From Salinirubellus litoreus (GTDB lineage Archaea; Halobacteriota; Halobacteria; Halobacteriales; Haloarculaceae), in assembly GCF_037335815.1 (NCBI RefSeq), contig NZ_CP147841.1, positions 3,224,001 through 3,288,000 on the forward strand: a stretch of DNA of 64,000 bases, read 5' to 3'. Positions 35,235 through 44,663 of the stretch are shown here, piece by piece. The notes below the pieces were generated by a model, which was not told the DNA's origin, searched no databases, and saw only the letters and a program-made list of their open reading frames with translations. A program made the translations under genes and the position numbers. Every line of letters starts with the position of its first letter. Positions within the stretch are counted from its first letter, which is position 1.

Positions 35235-36374
35235 ATGAGCGATCCGACGGTCGAGCGCGTCGAGGCGATCGGCATGGAGGCACCGCTGGAGGAACCGTTC
35301 GGCTACGCGCAGGCGTGGGTCGAGACGCGGACCGCGACGCTCGTCCGCGTCGAGACGAGCGACGGCACGGTCGGGTGGGGCGAGTGCTGGGGCCCCGTCG
35401 AGGGGACCCGCCAGGTGGTCGAATCGGTCCTCGCACCCCACGTCGTCGGCGAGGACCCCCGCGAGGTCGAACGGCTCTACGACCGGCTGTACGACGTCGG
35501 CCGGGCGACCTACCAGACGGTCGTTCCCCTGCCGGCGATCTCGGGTATCGACCTCGCCCTGTGGGACCTCGCGGGGAAGCTCCGGGGGGAGTCCACGTCG
35601 ACGCTCCTCGGCGGCGCTCGTCGGGAGGCCGTCAGGCCCTACGCCACGGGCCACTACTTCCCGAAGGTCGAGGACGTCGAAGCGGTGTACGAGAAGGTGG
35701 TCGGCGAAGCTCGCGAGAACGCGGAGGCGCTCGGGGCGGTGAAGCTCAAGACCGGCCTCGCGCTGCTCGGCTACGGCCCCGAGGAGGACGTCGAACTCGT
35801 CCGCCGAGTGCGGGAGGCGGTCGGCCCCGCCGTGACGGTGATGGTCGACGCGAACTACGCCTACGATCGGACGGACGCGCGGCGGGTCGGACGGGCGCTC
35901 GAAGACGAGGGTGTCCACTGGTTCGAGGAGCCCGTCGCCCCCGAGGACCTCGACGGGTACGCCCGGCTCTCGGAGACGCTCGACGTACCGATCGCGGGCG
36001 GGGAGTGTCACACGCCGTCGGAGTTCGACCGGCTGTTCGAAACCGGTGGACTGGACGTCGCCCAGCCCGACGTCTGTATCGTGGGCGGGCTCACCCCCGC
36101 GAGACGGATCGCCCGTCGCGCACACGATAACGGCGTCCCGCTCGTCCCGCACGTCTGGGGGACGCCCGTGGCCCTCGCCGCGAGCCTCCAGCTCATCGCT
36201 ACCCTGCCCGGGGACCCGTGGCTTGAGTTCGACCGCTCGCTAAACCCGCTGCGCGAGGAGCTCTGTGCGAGGCCCTTCGCGCCCGACGGGGACGGGCTGG
36301 TCGCCGTTCCGGGGGGTCCGGGGCTCGGCATCGAACTCGACGAGGCGGCTATCGAGCGGTATCGAGCGGAGTAG
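35235..36374 (+). CDS. Enolase-superfamily (MR/MLE) protein, KxK type
   Basis: This 379-residue protein has K170-L-K172, Asp205 and Asn207 in VMVDANYAY, Glu in WFEEPVAPED, Glu in AGGECH and His in VPHVWGTP. The residues needed for metal binding and two-base proton transfer are present. The ending GGPGLGIELDEAAI is typical of acid-sugar dehydratases. Starts in the same direction as the paralog 73 bases downstream, forming a tandem pair, although each has its own TATA-like element. Substrate unknown; a racemase or lactonizing role is also possible. Confidence 0.84.
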   Translation: MSDPTVERVEAIGMEAPLEEPFGYAQAWVETRTATLVRVETSDGTVGWGECWGPVEGTRQVVESVLAPHVVGEDPREVERLYDRLYDVGRATYQTVVPLPAISGIDLALWDLAGKLRGESTSTLLGGARREAVRPYATGHYFPKVEDVEAVYEKVVGEARENAEALGAVKLKTGLALLGYGPEEDVELVRRVREAVGPAVTVMVDANYAYDRTDARRVGRALEDEGVHWFEEPVAPEDLDGYARLSETLDVPIAGGECHTPSEFDRLFETGGLDVAQPDVCIVGGLTPARRIARRAHDNGVPLVPHVWGTPVALAASLQLIATLPGDPWLEFDRSLNPLREELCARPFAPDGDGLVAVPGGPGLGIELDEAAIERYRAE

Positions 36375-36447
36375 GCCCGGGGATCGGCCGGGACGGGCGT
36401 CGCCCGGCGCGTGGATTCATAACCCACCTCCACGTCCATCCGTCGAG

Positions 36448-37521
36448 ATGCCACGGGTCACGGACCTCCGGACGGGGCTGTACGGCGTACCGAACGAGGA
36501 GTCGCTGGACGACGCGACGCAGTCGTTCGACGAACTCGAACTGGTCGTCGTCGAACTGGAGTGCGACGACGGCACCGGGGGAACGGGGTTCACCTACACC
36601 ATCGGGGAGGGCGGGCGTTCGATACTGGAGTTCGTCCGGGCGACGCTGGAGCCGCTGGTCGTGGGCGAGTCGGCCGCGCCGCGGGCGGCGACCGAGCGGA
36701 TGCGCGCCGGGACGACGTTCGTCGGGCGGGCGGGCGTCTCCGAAATCGCCATCAGCGCGGTCGACATCGCCCTGTGGGACGCGCTCGGTCGCCGGACGGA
36801 CGAGCCGCTCTATGCCCTGCTCGGCGGCGAACGCCGCGAGGTGCCAGCCTACGAGACCAACGGCGGCTGGCTCCAGTTCGACGAGGCGCGGCTCGTCGAG
36901 AACGCCGAGCGCGCGGCCGAGGAAGGGTTCGTCGGGATGAAGATGAAGGTGGGCCGCGGCCACGCCGAGGACGCCCGCCGGATACGCGCGGTCCGCGAGG
37001 CGCTCCCCGAGTCGATGCGCCTGATGGTCGACGCGAACTGCTCGTACACGGTGGCGGAAGCGCGCCGATTCCTCGCGCACGTCGACGTCCCGCTCAACTG
37101 GCTGGAGGAGCCACTCCTGAAGGACGATTTCGCGGGCCACGCCGACCTTCGATCGAAGGTCGACACGCCCATCGCGACAGGCGAGAACGCCTACAGCGAG
37201 CGCGAGTTCGCCCAGTTGATCCGGCTGGACGCGGCGGACGTCCTCCAGCCGGACGTCTGTCGCGTCGGCGGTGTCACCGCCTGGGCCGGCGTGGCCGAAC
37301 TCGCACGCGCCGCCGGCCTCCCCGTCGTCCCTCACTACGTCGAACCGATACACGTCCACCTGGCCGCGGCCTTCGAGAACGTCCCGTCGATCGAGCACCA
37401 CTCGACGGTGCTCGACGGGGTGATCGAGTCGCCGCTCGCCCTCGACGACGGCAGCTTCACGCCCCCGAATGATCCCGGACACGGGATCACCTTCGCCGGT
37501 CTCGATCAGTACGGGAAGTGA
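36448..37521 (+). CDS. Enolase-superfamily (MR/MLE) protein, KxK type
   Basis: This 357-residue protein has K165-M-K167, Asp195 and Asn197 in LMVDANCSY, Glu in WLEEPLLKDD, Glu in ATGENAYS and His in VPHYVEP. It is the second gene of a tandem pair of KxK-type members but differs clearly in the capping domain, so it is not a recent duplicate. A TATA-like GATTCATAAC lies about 30 bases upstream of the ATG. Likely a dehydratase or epimerase for an acid sugar; the substrate is unknown. Confidence 0.84.
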   Translation: MPRVTDLRTGLYGVPNEESLDDATQSFDELELVVVELECDDGTGGTGFTYTIGEGGRSILEFVRATLEPLVVGESAAPRAATERMRAGTTFVGRAGVSEIAISAVDIALWDALGRRTDEPLYALLGGERREVPAYETNGGWLQFDEARLVENAERAAEEGFVGMKMKVGRGHAEDARRIRAVREALPESMRLMVDANCSYTVAEARRFLAHVDVPLNWLEEPLLKDDFAGHADLRSKVDTPIATGENAYSEREFAQLIRLDAADVLQPDVCRVGGVTAWAGVAELARAAGLPVVPHYVEPIHVHLAAAFENVPSIEHHSTVLDGVIESPLALDDGSFTPPNDPGHGITFAGLDQYGK

Positions 37522-37863
37522 GGCGATTCCGCCCTCGTCGCCGGCCCTGGGCCGGTGGCTACAGCCGTGATTCGCCCGCCGGAACGGCCGGTGCCGGGCA
37601 CTCTTCCCGCGTCGGGAGACGGCCCCACCCGGAGCCGTCGAACCCGGCACCGGCAGAACCTCAAGGAACTATGCTGTACTTTTCACGCCGGACACCTCCG
37701 GGAGGTATTTCCGTATACCAACTTCTCGGCGGATTCTATCCAATATACGCCATTCTACGGCGATCTTCGTCCCTCTTTCCGATTCCTCGCAGGCATATTC
37801 GGTAAAAGATAGTTAGAAATAAACAAAAAACCTTAAGTTTGGGTCTACCGGGGATGGAAAGGG
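37522..37863 (+). promoter_or_regulatory. AT-rich intergenic region with promoter of second ABC importer
   Basis: No gene is supported in these 342 bases. From about 37,670 the sequence becomes clearly A/T richer than the surroundings. An A-rich stretch (37,811-37,830) followed by CTTAAG at 37,832-37,837 fits a BRE plus TATA box about 29 bases before the binding-protein ATG at 37864. The long upstream part could hold regulator sites, but no clear palindrome was found. Confidence 0.5.
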
Positions 37864-39519
37864 ATGCCTGACAAAGATAGTCAATGGTTGGACCGACGAC
37901 AGTTGATGGGCCTGTTCGGCGCGGGTGCGACCGCAGGTCTCGCAGGATGTCTGGGCGGTGGCGGTGACGGCGGTGGCGGCGACGGCGGCGACGGCGGCGA
38001 CGGCGGTGGCGGCGATGGCGGCGATGGCGGCGATGGCGGCGGCGGCGATGGCGGTGACGGCGGCGACGGCGGCGCGTCCGATCTGATGTCCGCGGCAGAG
38101 CAGATCGGCTTCGGCGAGAACTGGCAGCAGCGCCGGTTCGCCTCGCTCAGCGAGGACGGCGACTGGCCCGCCTGGCCCGAGGAGCAACGGAACGCGTGGC
38201 CCGAAGGGGATGCCGACAACCAGAAATCGGCCTGGGCGGAGTCCGAGACGGTCCAGAGCGCGAACTGGGAGCCCCCGTCGGGCTGGGAGGACACGCCGGC
38301 GGGCGACATCGACAGTTTCGAGCTGCTCAACCACGGCTCGCTGGACTTCGACCCGGCGACGCTGGCCACCTACGCCCTGTTCGAGAACCGGACGGGCATC
38401 ACGATCAACCCCCTGGAGATCGTCGTCGACCAGGCGATCCCCAAGAAGGCGGCGTTCTTCTCGGCGTCCGAACCGACGCCCCACGCGACCGACGTCGTCG
38501 TCCAGAGCTCGCTCTCCTCGTTCGCCACGGCCGGGCACCTCGCAGAGACACGGGCCCAGCCCAACGAGGAGATGTGGGAGCCCTACATCCCGCTGACGCG
38601 AGACTCGTTCAGCTACAACGGGACCCAGTACATGGGGCCGAACATCAACCAGGGCGGCCTCGTCCACTGCCGACCCCAGATGATTCTCGACCAGGGCGTC
38701 GACCAGTCGGTCGTGGACTCCATCGTCAACGGCGAGTGGAGCTGGAACGAGCTCGAGACGGTGATGCAGGCGTTCGAGGGCAGCGACAAGTCCGCCTGGG
38801 CGTACCGCGGGTCCTCGCTGGTCTACACGTTCCGCGACTGGCAGAAGATGCTCTACGAGGCCGGCGGCCGCATCGTTCAGGACGACGGGACGGTCGTGGT
38901 CAACGACGAGGCCCACCTCGTGGCCGTCCAGAAGATGCGCGAGTGGCTCGAGAACGGCTGGGTGCCCGACGCGGTCACCTCCTACACCCAGGGTGACCTC
39001 GCCGACGGCTTCCTGTCGGGTGAACTCGCCATGGTGCCGGTGTTCGGCGACCTCATCCCGCGGGCCATCGACCAGTTCGGCGACGACCCTGAGGTGTACC
39101 GGCCCGTACTGCCCCCCGCGGGCGCCGATCCGGCGCCCGATCCGTCGCGAGCGACGATCGCCTCGCCCAACGGCGTGGCCATCAACGCCTACTCCGACGT
39201 GGGCCACCAGCTCGCGGTCATGCTCTACCACGACTGCCGGTACACGACCGCCAGCCAGTGGTGGGAGTTCGCCAACGAGGGGAACAACCAGTACCTCAAC
39301 CACGTGTTCGACCAGGCCGCCGAACTCGGGACCGTCCCGTACGCCGAAACTCGGGGCACCTCGATGGAGACCGCGGTCGTCGAGGTCTGGCAGCAGCAGC
39401 GGGCGACGAGCCAGCGGATCAGCGAACAGCTCCAGCAGATCATCGCCGGCAACGTCGACCCGCAGGAAGGTCTGGACTCGGCCCAGCAGTTCGTCGACAC
39501 GGTCCTGGGCCAGAACTAA
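37864..39519 (+). CDS. Extracellular solute-binding lipoprotein of second ABC sugar importer
   Basis: This 551-residue binding protein has a twin-arginine region DRRQLMGLFG, a hydrophobic stretch and lipobox LAGC near residue 29. A tether of about 40 residues of Gly and Asp follows, then the ligand-binding fold. It would be exported by Tat and anchored by lipid outside the membrane. It heads a four-gene operon with two permeases and an ATPase. Compared with the binding protein at 9084 it shares the architecture, but the mature parts are not obviously alike, so the ligand is probably different. The tryptophan-rich beginning of the mature part (near WQQRRFASL and DWPAWPEEQ) could form stacking contacts with a sugar. 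Confidence 0.9.
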   Translation: MPDKDSQWLDRRQLMGLFGAGATAGLAGCLGGGGDGGGGDGGDGGDGGGGDGGDGGDGGGGDGGDGGDGGASDLMSAAEQIGFGENWQQRRFASLSEDGDWPAWPEEQRNAWPEGDADNQKSAWAESETVQSANWEPPSGWEDTPAGDIDSFELLNHGSLDFDPATLATYALFENRTGITINPLEIVVDQAIPKKAAFFSASEPTPHATDVVVQSSLSSFATAGHLAETRAQPNEEMWEPYIPLTRDSFSYNGTQYMGPNINQGGLVHCRPQMILDQGVDQSVVDSIVNGEWSWNELETVMQAFEGSDKSAWAYRGSSLVYTFRDWQKMLYEAGGRIVQDDGTVVVNDEAHLVAVQKMREWLENGWVPDAVTSYTQGDLADGFLSGELAMVPVFGDLIPRAIDQFGDDPEVYRPVLPPAGADPAPDPSRATIASPNGVAINAYSDVGHQLAVMLYHDCRYTTASQWWEFANEGNNQYLNHVFDQAAELGTVPYAETRGTSMETAVVEVWQQQRATSQRISEQLQQIIAGNVDPQEGLDSAQQFVDTVLGQN

Positions 39520-39549
39520 GAGGGTCGATCCTCCACGTTTATTCACAAC

Positions 39550-40494
39550 ATGGCAACAGAGACAGATTTACCCGGCTTCCAGGGCGACGAGAACAGCGCT
39601 CGCCAGGCGATCTCGAGGTTGGTCAACGACCACATCGTCTTCGCGCTCCTGGCCCCCGCGATGCTGGCGATCCTCGCGATCTTCGTCTACCCGGTCTTCC
39701 GGCTCTTCTTCGTGTCGTTCCACATCTCCATCCCCGGCGCGGGGCTCCAGTTCGTCGGGATAGAGAACTACACCCGACTGTTCACGTCGGACCTCTTCCC
39801 CAACTACTTCAAGACGACACTGTTCTACTCGTTCGGCTCGCTGGCCCTCTCGCTGACCAGCGGGCTGCTGGTCGCGCTGGCGATCAATCACATCGAGAAC
39901 AAGCGCGCGCGGACGACCTACGCGACCGTCATCCTGTTCGCGTGGGCGGTCCCGCTCGCCGTCATCGCGATCATCTTCAAGTTCATCCTGCAGGGCGGCC
40001 AGTTCGGCCTGCTCAACAAGCTGCTGATCGACCTGGGCGTCCTCCAGAGCGCCCACGCGTGGCTCTCCGACCAGAGCATCATCATGTTTCTGGTGACGGC
40101 GACCGACGCGTGGGCACGGATGCCCTTCGCGATGATCGTCTTCCTGGCGGGGTTACAGGCGATCCCCCAGCACATGTACGACGCGGCGAAGGTCGACGGG
40201 GCCACGACGTTCCAGTCGTTCCGGAGCATCACGATCCCGTACCTCCGGCCGTACTTCGCCATCGTCGCGCTGATCAACTGGATGTTCGCGTTCCGGGCCT
40301 TCTCCGTCATCTACCCGCTCACGCAGGGCGGCCCGGGGACGCGGACCACGACGCTGGCGATCTGGATCCACCAGGTCTCGATGGTCTCCATCCGACCCGG
40401 CTACGGGGCCGCCATCTCGGCGTTCCTCGTCCTGATCACCCTGGTCGTCGCGGCGTTCTACGTCCTGGTCGTCATGGAGGACGTCGAAGAATGA
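39550..40494 (+). CDS. ABC carbohydrate importer permease (MalF/UgpA type)
   Basis: This 314-residue permease has six predicted membrane segments, the first at residues 33-55, and the EAA-like loop MYDAAKVDGATTFQSF, which contacts the ATPase. It starts 30 bases after the binding-protein stop and is followed 43 bases later by its MalG-type partner. Part of the second CUT1 importer of the window. Confidence 0.92.
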   Translation: MATETDLPGFQGDENSARQAISRLVNDHIVFALLAPAMLAILAIFVYPVFRLFFVSFHISIPGAGLQFVGIENYTRLFTSDLFPNYFKTTLFYSFGSLALSLTSGLLVALAINHIENKRARTTYATVILFAWAVPLAVIAIIFKFILQGGQFGLLNKLLIDLGVLQSAHAWLSDQSIIMFLVTATDAWARMPFAMIVFLAGLQAIPQHMYDAAKVDGATTFQSFRSITIPYLRPYFAIVALINWMFAFRAFSVIYPLTQGGPGTRTTTLAIWIHQVSMVSIRPGYGAAISAFLVLITLVVAAFYVLVVMEDVEE

Positions 40495-40537
40495 TTCCCA
40501 CGGAACCAACCCCAGTCACTGCACACGGAGGACACCA

Positions 40538-41422
40538 ATGAGCCAGGCATCATCGGACGAGACGTACGAACGCATCAGCTACCAGACCCGCCAGCGGTTC
40601 GGCGACATCGTCGAGAGCCCCTACGCCGTCCACCTCGTGGCGATTATCGCGGCGCTGACGGTGCTCATCCCGCTGCTGTGGGCGCTGTCGAACTCGTTCA
40701 AGGCGAACGAGGCGATCTACAACCTCAACTACCTCCCGGCCGAACCCACGCTCGATACGTACCGTAGCGTGCTGTTCGGCGAGCAGTACTGGAAGGCCGT
40801 GCTCAACACCTTCATCATCTCGACGACCACGACCATCGCCGTCGTGGTGCTCGCGGTGCCGGCGGGCTACGCGTTCAGCCGGTTCCGCTTCCCCTTCGAC
40901 GACTACATCTTCATCGGCATCCTGTTCTCGCGGCTCTTCCCGCCGATCGGGCTGATCGTCCCGTACTTCCAGGTCCTCTCGACGGCGAACCTGCTGAACA
41001 CGAAGACGGGGATCATTATCGCCAACATCTACCTGTGGCTACCGCTGATGATCTACCTCATGCGGAACTTCTTCATCTCCATCCCGAAGGCGCTCGACGA
41101 ATCGGCGCTGGTCGACGGCTGTACGCGGTTCCAGGCGTTCCTGAAGGTGGGAATCCCCCTGGCGCGGCCGGGGATCGCGGCGGTGGCCATCCTCACCTTC
41201 CTCTACTCCTGGCGGGAGTTCCTCTTCGCGCTCATCGTGAGCAGCGACCTGACCTCCCAGCCGCTGTCGGTGGCCGTCTTCTCGTTCGTCGGCGACGTCT
41301 CCATCTACTGGGCGTCGCTGTCGGCGGCCTCCATCATCGCCATCCTGCCGACGGTACTGATCGTGATCTTCTTCCAGCAGTACATCGTCTCCGGGCTGAC
41401 CTCGGGGGCGATGAAAGGATAG
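40538..41422 (+). CDS. ABC carbohydrate importer permease (MalG/UgpE type)
   Basis: This 294-residue permease has six predicted membrane segments, the first at about residues 29-51, and the EAA loop LDESALVDGCTRFQAF near 190-205. It forms the translocation pore with the preceding permease. The 89-base gap to the ATPase gene holds no other feature that I can support. Confidence 0.92.
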   Translation: MSQASSDETYERISYQTRQRFGDIVESPYAVHLVAIIAALTVLIPLLWALSNSFKANEAIYNLNYLPAEPTLDTYRSVLFGEQYWKAVLNTFIISTTTTIAVVVLAVPAGYAFSRFRFPFDDYIFIGILFSRLFPPIGLIVPYFQVLSTANLLNTKTGIIIANIYLWLPLMIYLMRNFFISIPKALDESALVDGCTRFQAFLKVGIPLARPGIAAVAILTFLYSWREFLFALIVSSDLTSQPLSVAVFSFVGDVSIYWASLSAASIIAILPTVLIVIFFQQYIVSGLTSGAMKG

Positions 41423-41511
41423 AAACCCATGGCACGACACCACACTTCCGACGGCGGATGCAAGCCGAAGCGTACTGACGATCGACTGATCAGCGAACAC
41501 GGAGTCCAACA

Positions 41512-42744
41512 ATGAGTGACAGCACGAAGCAGGTGACCGACACCGGGACCGACACCGAACGAACCTCCCCGCAGGAGGGTGCGGACGTCTCCGAGGACAC
41601 CAACGTCGTCATCGACGGGATGACGAAGATCTTCCGCGAGGATGACGGGAGCGAGGTCGTCGCCGTCGACGACATCACCATCGAGGTGCGCGAGGGCGAG
41701 TTCCTCGTCCTGGTCGGCCCCTCCGGTTGCGGGAAGACGACGACGCTCCGGAGCGTCGCCGGCCTGGAGACCCCGACCGACGGCCGCATCGTCATCGAGG
41801 ACCAGGACGTCACGGGCTTCAACCCGCGGGAACGGAACATCTCGATGGTGTTCCAGAACTACGCGCTCTACCCCCACAAGACGGTCCGGGGTAACATGGC
41901 GTTCCCGCTGGAGGTCCGCAACTACCCGCAGAGCGAGATCGACGAGCGCGTCGAGGAGGCGGCCGACCTGCTCAGTATTCCCGAACTGCTCGATCGGAAG
42001 CCGAACGCGCTGTCGGGCGGCCAGCAGCAGCGCGTCGCACTCGGTCGGGCCATCGTTCGGGAGCCCGCGGTGTTCCTGATGGACGAGCCGCTCTCGAACC
42101 TCGACGCGAAGCTGCGTGTCCAGATGCGGACCGAGCTGAACGACCTGCACAAGCGGGTCGGCAAGACGACGATCTACGTCACGCACGACCAGGCCGAGGC
42201 GATGACGCTCGGCGACCGCGTCGCGGTGATGAACAACGGGAAGCTCCAGCAGATCGCCCCGCCGCAGTACGTCTACGACAACCCGGCCAACCGGTTCGTG
42301 GCCGGGTTCATCGGCGAACCGCCGATGAACTTCTTCGACGTGGAGGTCCGCCAGGAGGGCGGCGACTACATCGCCGAGTGCGAGACCTTCGAGGTCAAGC
42401 TCTCGGAGAAGCTCGCGTCGGATCTCGAGTCGTTCGACGGTGATATGGACGACCTGACGCTCGGGATCCGCCCCGAGGACATCCAGGACGCGAGCGTGGC
42501 CGAGGACCTCGTCGGCGATCGGAACACGCTCGAGGCCTACGTCCGTCTCGTCGAGCCGATGGGCTCGGACAAGTTCCTGACGCTGACCCCGCCGGACGAA
42601 CCCGACAACCTCAGCCGGGAGTTCTCCGCCCGCGTCTCGCCCGACAGCAGTATCGAGGAGGACGAGATCGTCACGCTCGTCGCGAACATCGAGAAGATGC
42701 ACCTGTTCGACAACCGGACCGGCGAGAACGTCTCCCCCATCTGA
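41512..42744 (+). CDS. ABC sugar importer ATP-binding protein (MalK/UgpC type)
   Basis: This 410-residue ATPase has an acidic N-terminal extension of about 30 residues that is absent from its counterpart at 5844. Walker A GPSGCGKTT is at 69-77, then VFQNYALYP, signature LSGGQQQR, Walker B FLMDEPLSNLD, switch His in VYVTHDQAEAM, and a C-terminal TOBE domain. Last gene of the second importer operon. The two ATPases are clear paralogs and could be partly interchangeable. Confidence 0.93.
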   Translation: MSDSTKQVTDTGTDTERTSPQEGADVSEDTNVVIDGMTKIFREDDGSEVVAVDDITIEVREGEFLVLVGPSGCGKTTTLRSVAGLETPTDGRIVIEDQDVTGFNPRERNISMVFQNYALYPHKTVRGNMAFPLEVRNYPQSEIDERVEEAADLLSIPELLDRKPNALSGGQQQRVALGRAIVREPAVFLMDEPLSNLDAKLRVQMRTELNDLHKRVGKTTIYVTHDQAEAMTLGDRVAVMNNGKLQQIAPPQYVYDNPANRFVAGFIGEPPMNFFDVEVRQEGGDYIAECETFEVKLSEKLASDLESFDGDMDDLTLGIRPEDIQDASVAEDLVGDRNTLEAYVRLVEPMGSDKFLTLTPPDEPDNLSREFSARVSPDSSIEEDEIVTLVANIEKMHLFDNRTGENVSPI

Positions 42745-42970
42745 GCTCGGGGGCGCCTCCCCCGGTGGACGGCACCCGACCACATCACCATCGCCGCTCC
42801 CGTTCGGGCCGCGCTTCCTCCCCGTGCGTGCTCGCGCGCGCGTAGGACGAACGTTCGAGTATCGTCCCCGCCCAGCACCATCGGGTGGACTCGCCGAGTC
42901 GTCGCATCCGGACGGCGCACCGGCCCCGCGGCGGCGTGTGTACGGGAATCCACGGGCCGAGAGGTCTGGA

Positions 42971-42977
42971 TTTATTA
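42971..42977 (+). promoter_or_regulatory. TATA-like promoter of flavoprotein gene
   Basis: TTTATTA is centred 27 bases before the ATG at 43001, which supports that start and a leaderless transcript. Confidence 0.65.
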
Positions 42978-43000
42978 CGTCGGGAGCGGCTCCCTCACGC

Positions 43001-44404
43001 ATGGAGGAGTACGACGTTCTCGTCCTCGGGTCGGGTGCCGGCCTGGAGTTCGCGAGTATCGCCGGGGAGAACAATCGGACCGTCGGAATCGTCGAGAAGG
43101 AGTCCTTCGGCGGCGCGCAGCTCGACGCGGGGGCCCGCTCCAAGCGCCTGCTCTACCACGCGGAGGTGCTGGAGACGATAGAGCGCGCCGACGAGTTCCA
43201 CATCGACGCGAGCGTCGACGGTTTCGCGTTCGAGGAGATGGTGCGGGACGTCGACGAGGAGCTGCGAGGCAACGCCGAGAGCCTCCGGGAGGGCGTCGAG
43301 GCGTCCCCGTTCCACTACCTCTACGAGGGTGAGGCCCGCTTCGTCGACGAGAGGACCGTCGAGGTGGTCGGCGGCGCGGACGACGGGACACGTATCCGGG
43401 CCGACACGGTGATCCTCGCCACGGGCTCGCGACCGGCGACGCCGGACGTGGAGGGGATCGAGTCGGTCGACTACCTCACGAGCGAGGAGGCCCTGCGGGT
43501 CGAGACGCCCCCCGACCGCCTGGTGATCCTCGGGAGCGGGTACATCTCCGTCGAACTCGGGCACCTCTTCGGGACGTTCGGAAGCGACGTGACGTTCGTC
43601 TGCCGGGAGGAGACCCTCCTCCCCGAGGTCGACGAGGAGGTCGCGGAGACGTTCACCGAACGCTACGGGGAGCGGTTCACCGTCCACACGGCCACCCACC
43701 CGACCGGCGTCTCCGAAACCGACGGCACCGTGACGCTGGAGGCGACCTCGGGGCGGCTGGACGGCCCGGAGGTGAGCGCGAGCGGTGACGTGCTGCTCGT
43801 CGCGGACGGCCGGATCCCGAACACGGCGGCGCTAGATCTCGATGCCGCAGGTATCGAGACCGACGAACACGGCTACGTCGAGACCGACGAGTACCTCCGG
43901 ACGACCGCGGACGGGGTGTGGGCCGTCGGGGACGTCACCGGGAACTACCTGTTGAAACACAGCGCGTCCCACGAGGTCGCCGCCGTCGCGCGGAACATCT
44001 ACGAGGACGAGCGCCGCCCGGTCGACTACAGCGCGATGCCGCTCGCGGTGTTCGCGTCCCCCGAAGTCGCGAGCGTGGGGGCCCAGGAGCAGTACCTCGA
44101 AGCCGGCGAGTACGCCACCTACACCGAACAGTACGAGTCCGTCCCACGCGGGCGTGCGATGGGGGCGGAGGGGTTCGTGAAGGCGATAATCGACACGGAT
44201 CGGCAGGTCATCGGGTGTCACATCCTGGGGCCCCGGGCGTCCGAACTGATCCAGGAGGTCGTCACGGCCATGCACGCCGGCGAGGGGACGGTACGGAACG
44301 TCCGCCGGCCAGTCCACGTCCACCCTGCCCTGTCCGAGGTCGTCCAGCAGGCGTTCTCCGGACAGTTCCGACGGACGGTGACCGACTTCTCGCGCGACGA
44401 CTGA
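43001..44404 (+). CDS. Dihydrolipoamide dehydrogenase-like flavoprotein lacking the redox cysteine pair
   Basis: This 467-residue protein has the FAD loop VLGSGAGLEFAS, an NAD-binding loop ILGSGYISVELG, the second FAD motif in WAVGDVTGNY, and a C-terminal dimer domain with the His-Glu dyad segment HVHPALSEVV. The active-site CxxxxC of the family (normally GGTCLNxGCIPSK) reads GGAQLDAGARSK, so both cysteines are missing. It cannot act as a disulfide reductase by the normal mechanism. It might be a transhydrogenase, an NAD(P)H oxidase or a different electron-transfer enzyme. It follows the second importer operon but has its own promoter. The stop codon overlaps copy B of the hairpin repeat. Confidence 0.87.
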   Translation: MEEYDVLVLGSGAGLEFASIAGENNRTVGIVEKESFGGAQLDAGARSKRLLYHAEVLETIERADEFHIDASVDGFAFEEMVRDVDEELRGNAESLREGVEASPFHYLYEGEARFVDERTVEVVGGADDGTRIRADTVILATGSRPATPDVEGIESVDYLTSEEALRVETPPDRLVILGSGYISVELGHLFGTFGSDVTFVCREETLLPEVDEEVAETFTERYGERFTVHTATHPTGVSETDGTVTLEATSGRLDGPEVSASGDVLLVADGRIPNTAALDLDAAGIETDEHGYVETDEYLRTTADGVWAVGDVTGNYLLKHSASHEVAAVARNIYEDERRPVDYSAMPLAVFASPEVASVGAQEQYLEAGEYATYTEQYESVPRGRAMGAEGFVKAIIDTDRQVIGCHILGPRASELIQEVVTAMHAGEGTVRNVRRPVHVHPALSEVVQQAFSGQFRRTVTDFSRDD

Positions 44405-44484
44405 TACGGATTGTTGTAGTCTTTTACCGGCGATCACGGACCCCGCTCGAGTGATCGCCGGTAGATCGTTACAACAATTCGTAT
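44404..44484. repeat. 81-bp hairpin repeat, copy B (MITE-like)
   Basis: Same length and organisation as copy A at 23689-23769: ATACGGATTGTTGTA at the left, TACAACAATTCGTAT at the right, inner arms CCGGCGATCAC and GTGATCGCCGG. Its first base is again the final A of a TGA stop. The preceding genes at both sites also end with the codons CGC-GAC-GAC before the stop, a shared flank that could be part of the element or its target preference. Confidence 0.8.
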
Positions 44485-44630
44485 GAGGGCGACAGGATTC
44501 CGACGGCCGCCACTCCCCGGAGAGGGCGTCCTCCCGGCCGTGGATGACTGGGGGTCCCGACCGAGCGACCGGGCCCGCGAACACGCCTCCGTGCCGCGCT
44601 CGCGCCGTCGGCGCACCCGCGGTCGCCGGG

Positions 44631-44638
44631 ATTTAATA
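44631..44638 (+). promoter_or_regulatory. TATA-like promoter of small membrane protein gene
   Basis: ATTTAATA lies 26-33 bases before the ATG at 44664, supporting a real small gene. Confidence 0.6.
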
Positions 44639-44663
44639 CGGTCTCGCGTGTGGTCCGGCACGA

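Noticed and set aside
37813..39546. Long minus-strand open frame opposite the second binding protein
   Set aside because: The plus strand has a Tat signal, lipobox, tether and binding fold, and a promoter. The antisense frame arises from GC-rich third positions and the Gly/Asp repeat.
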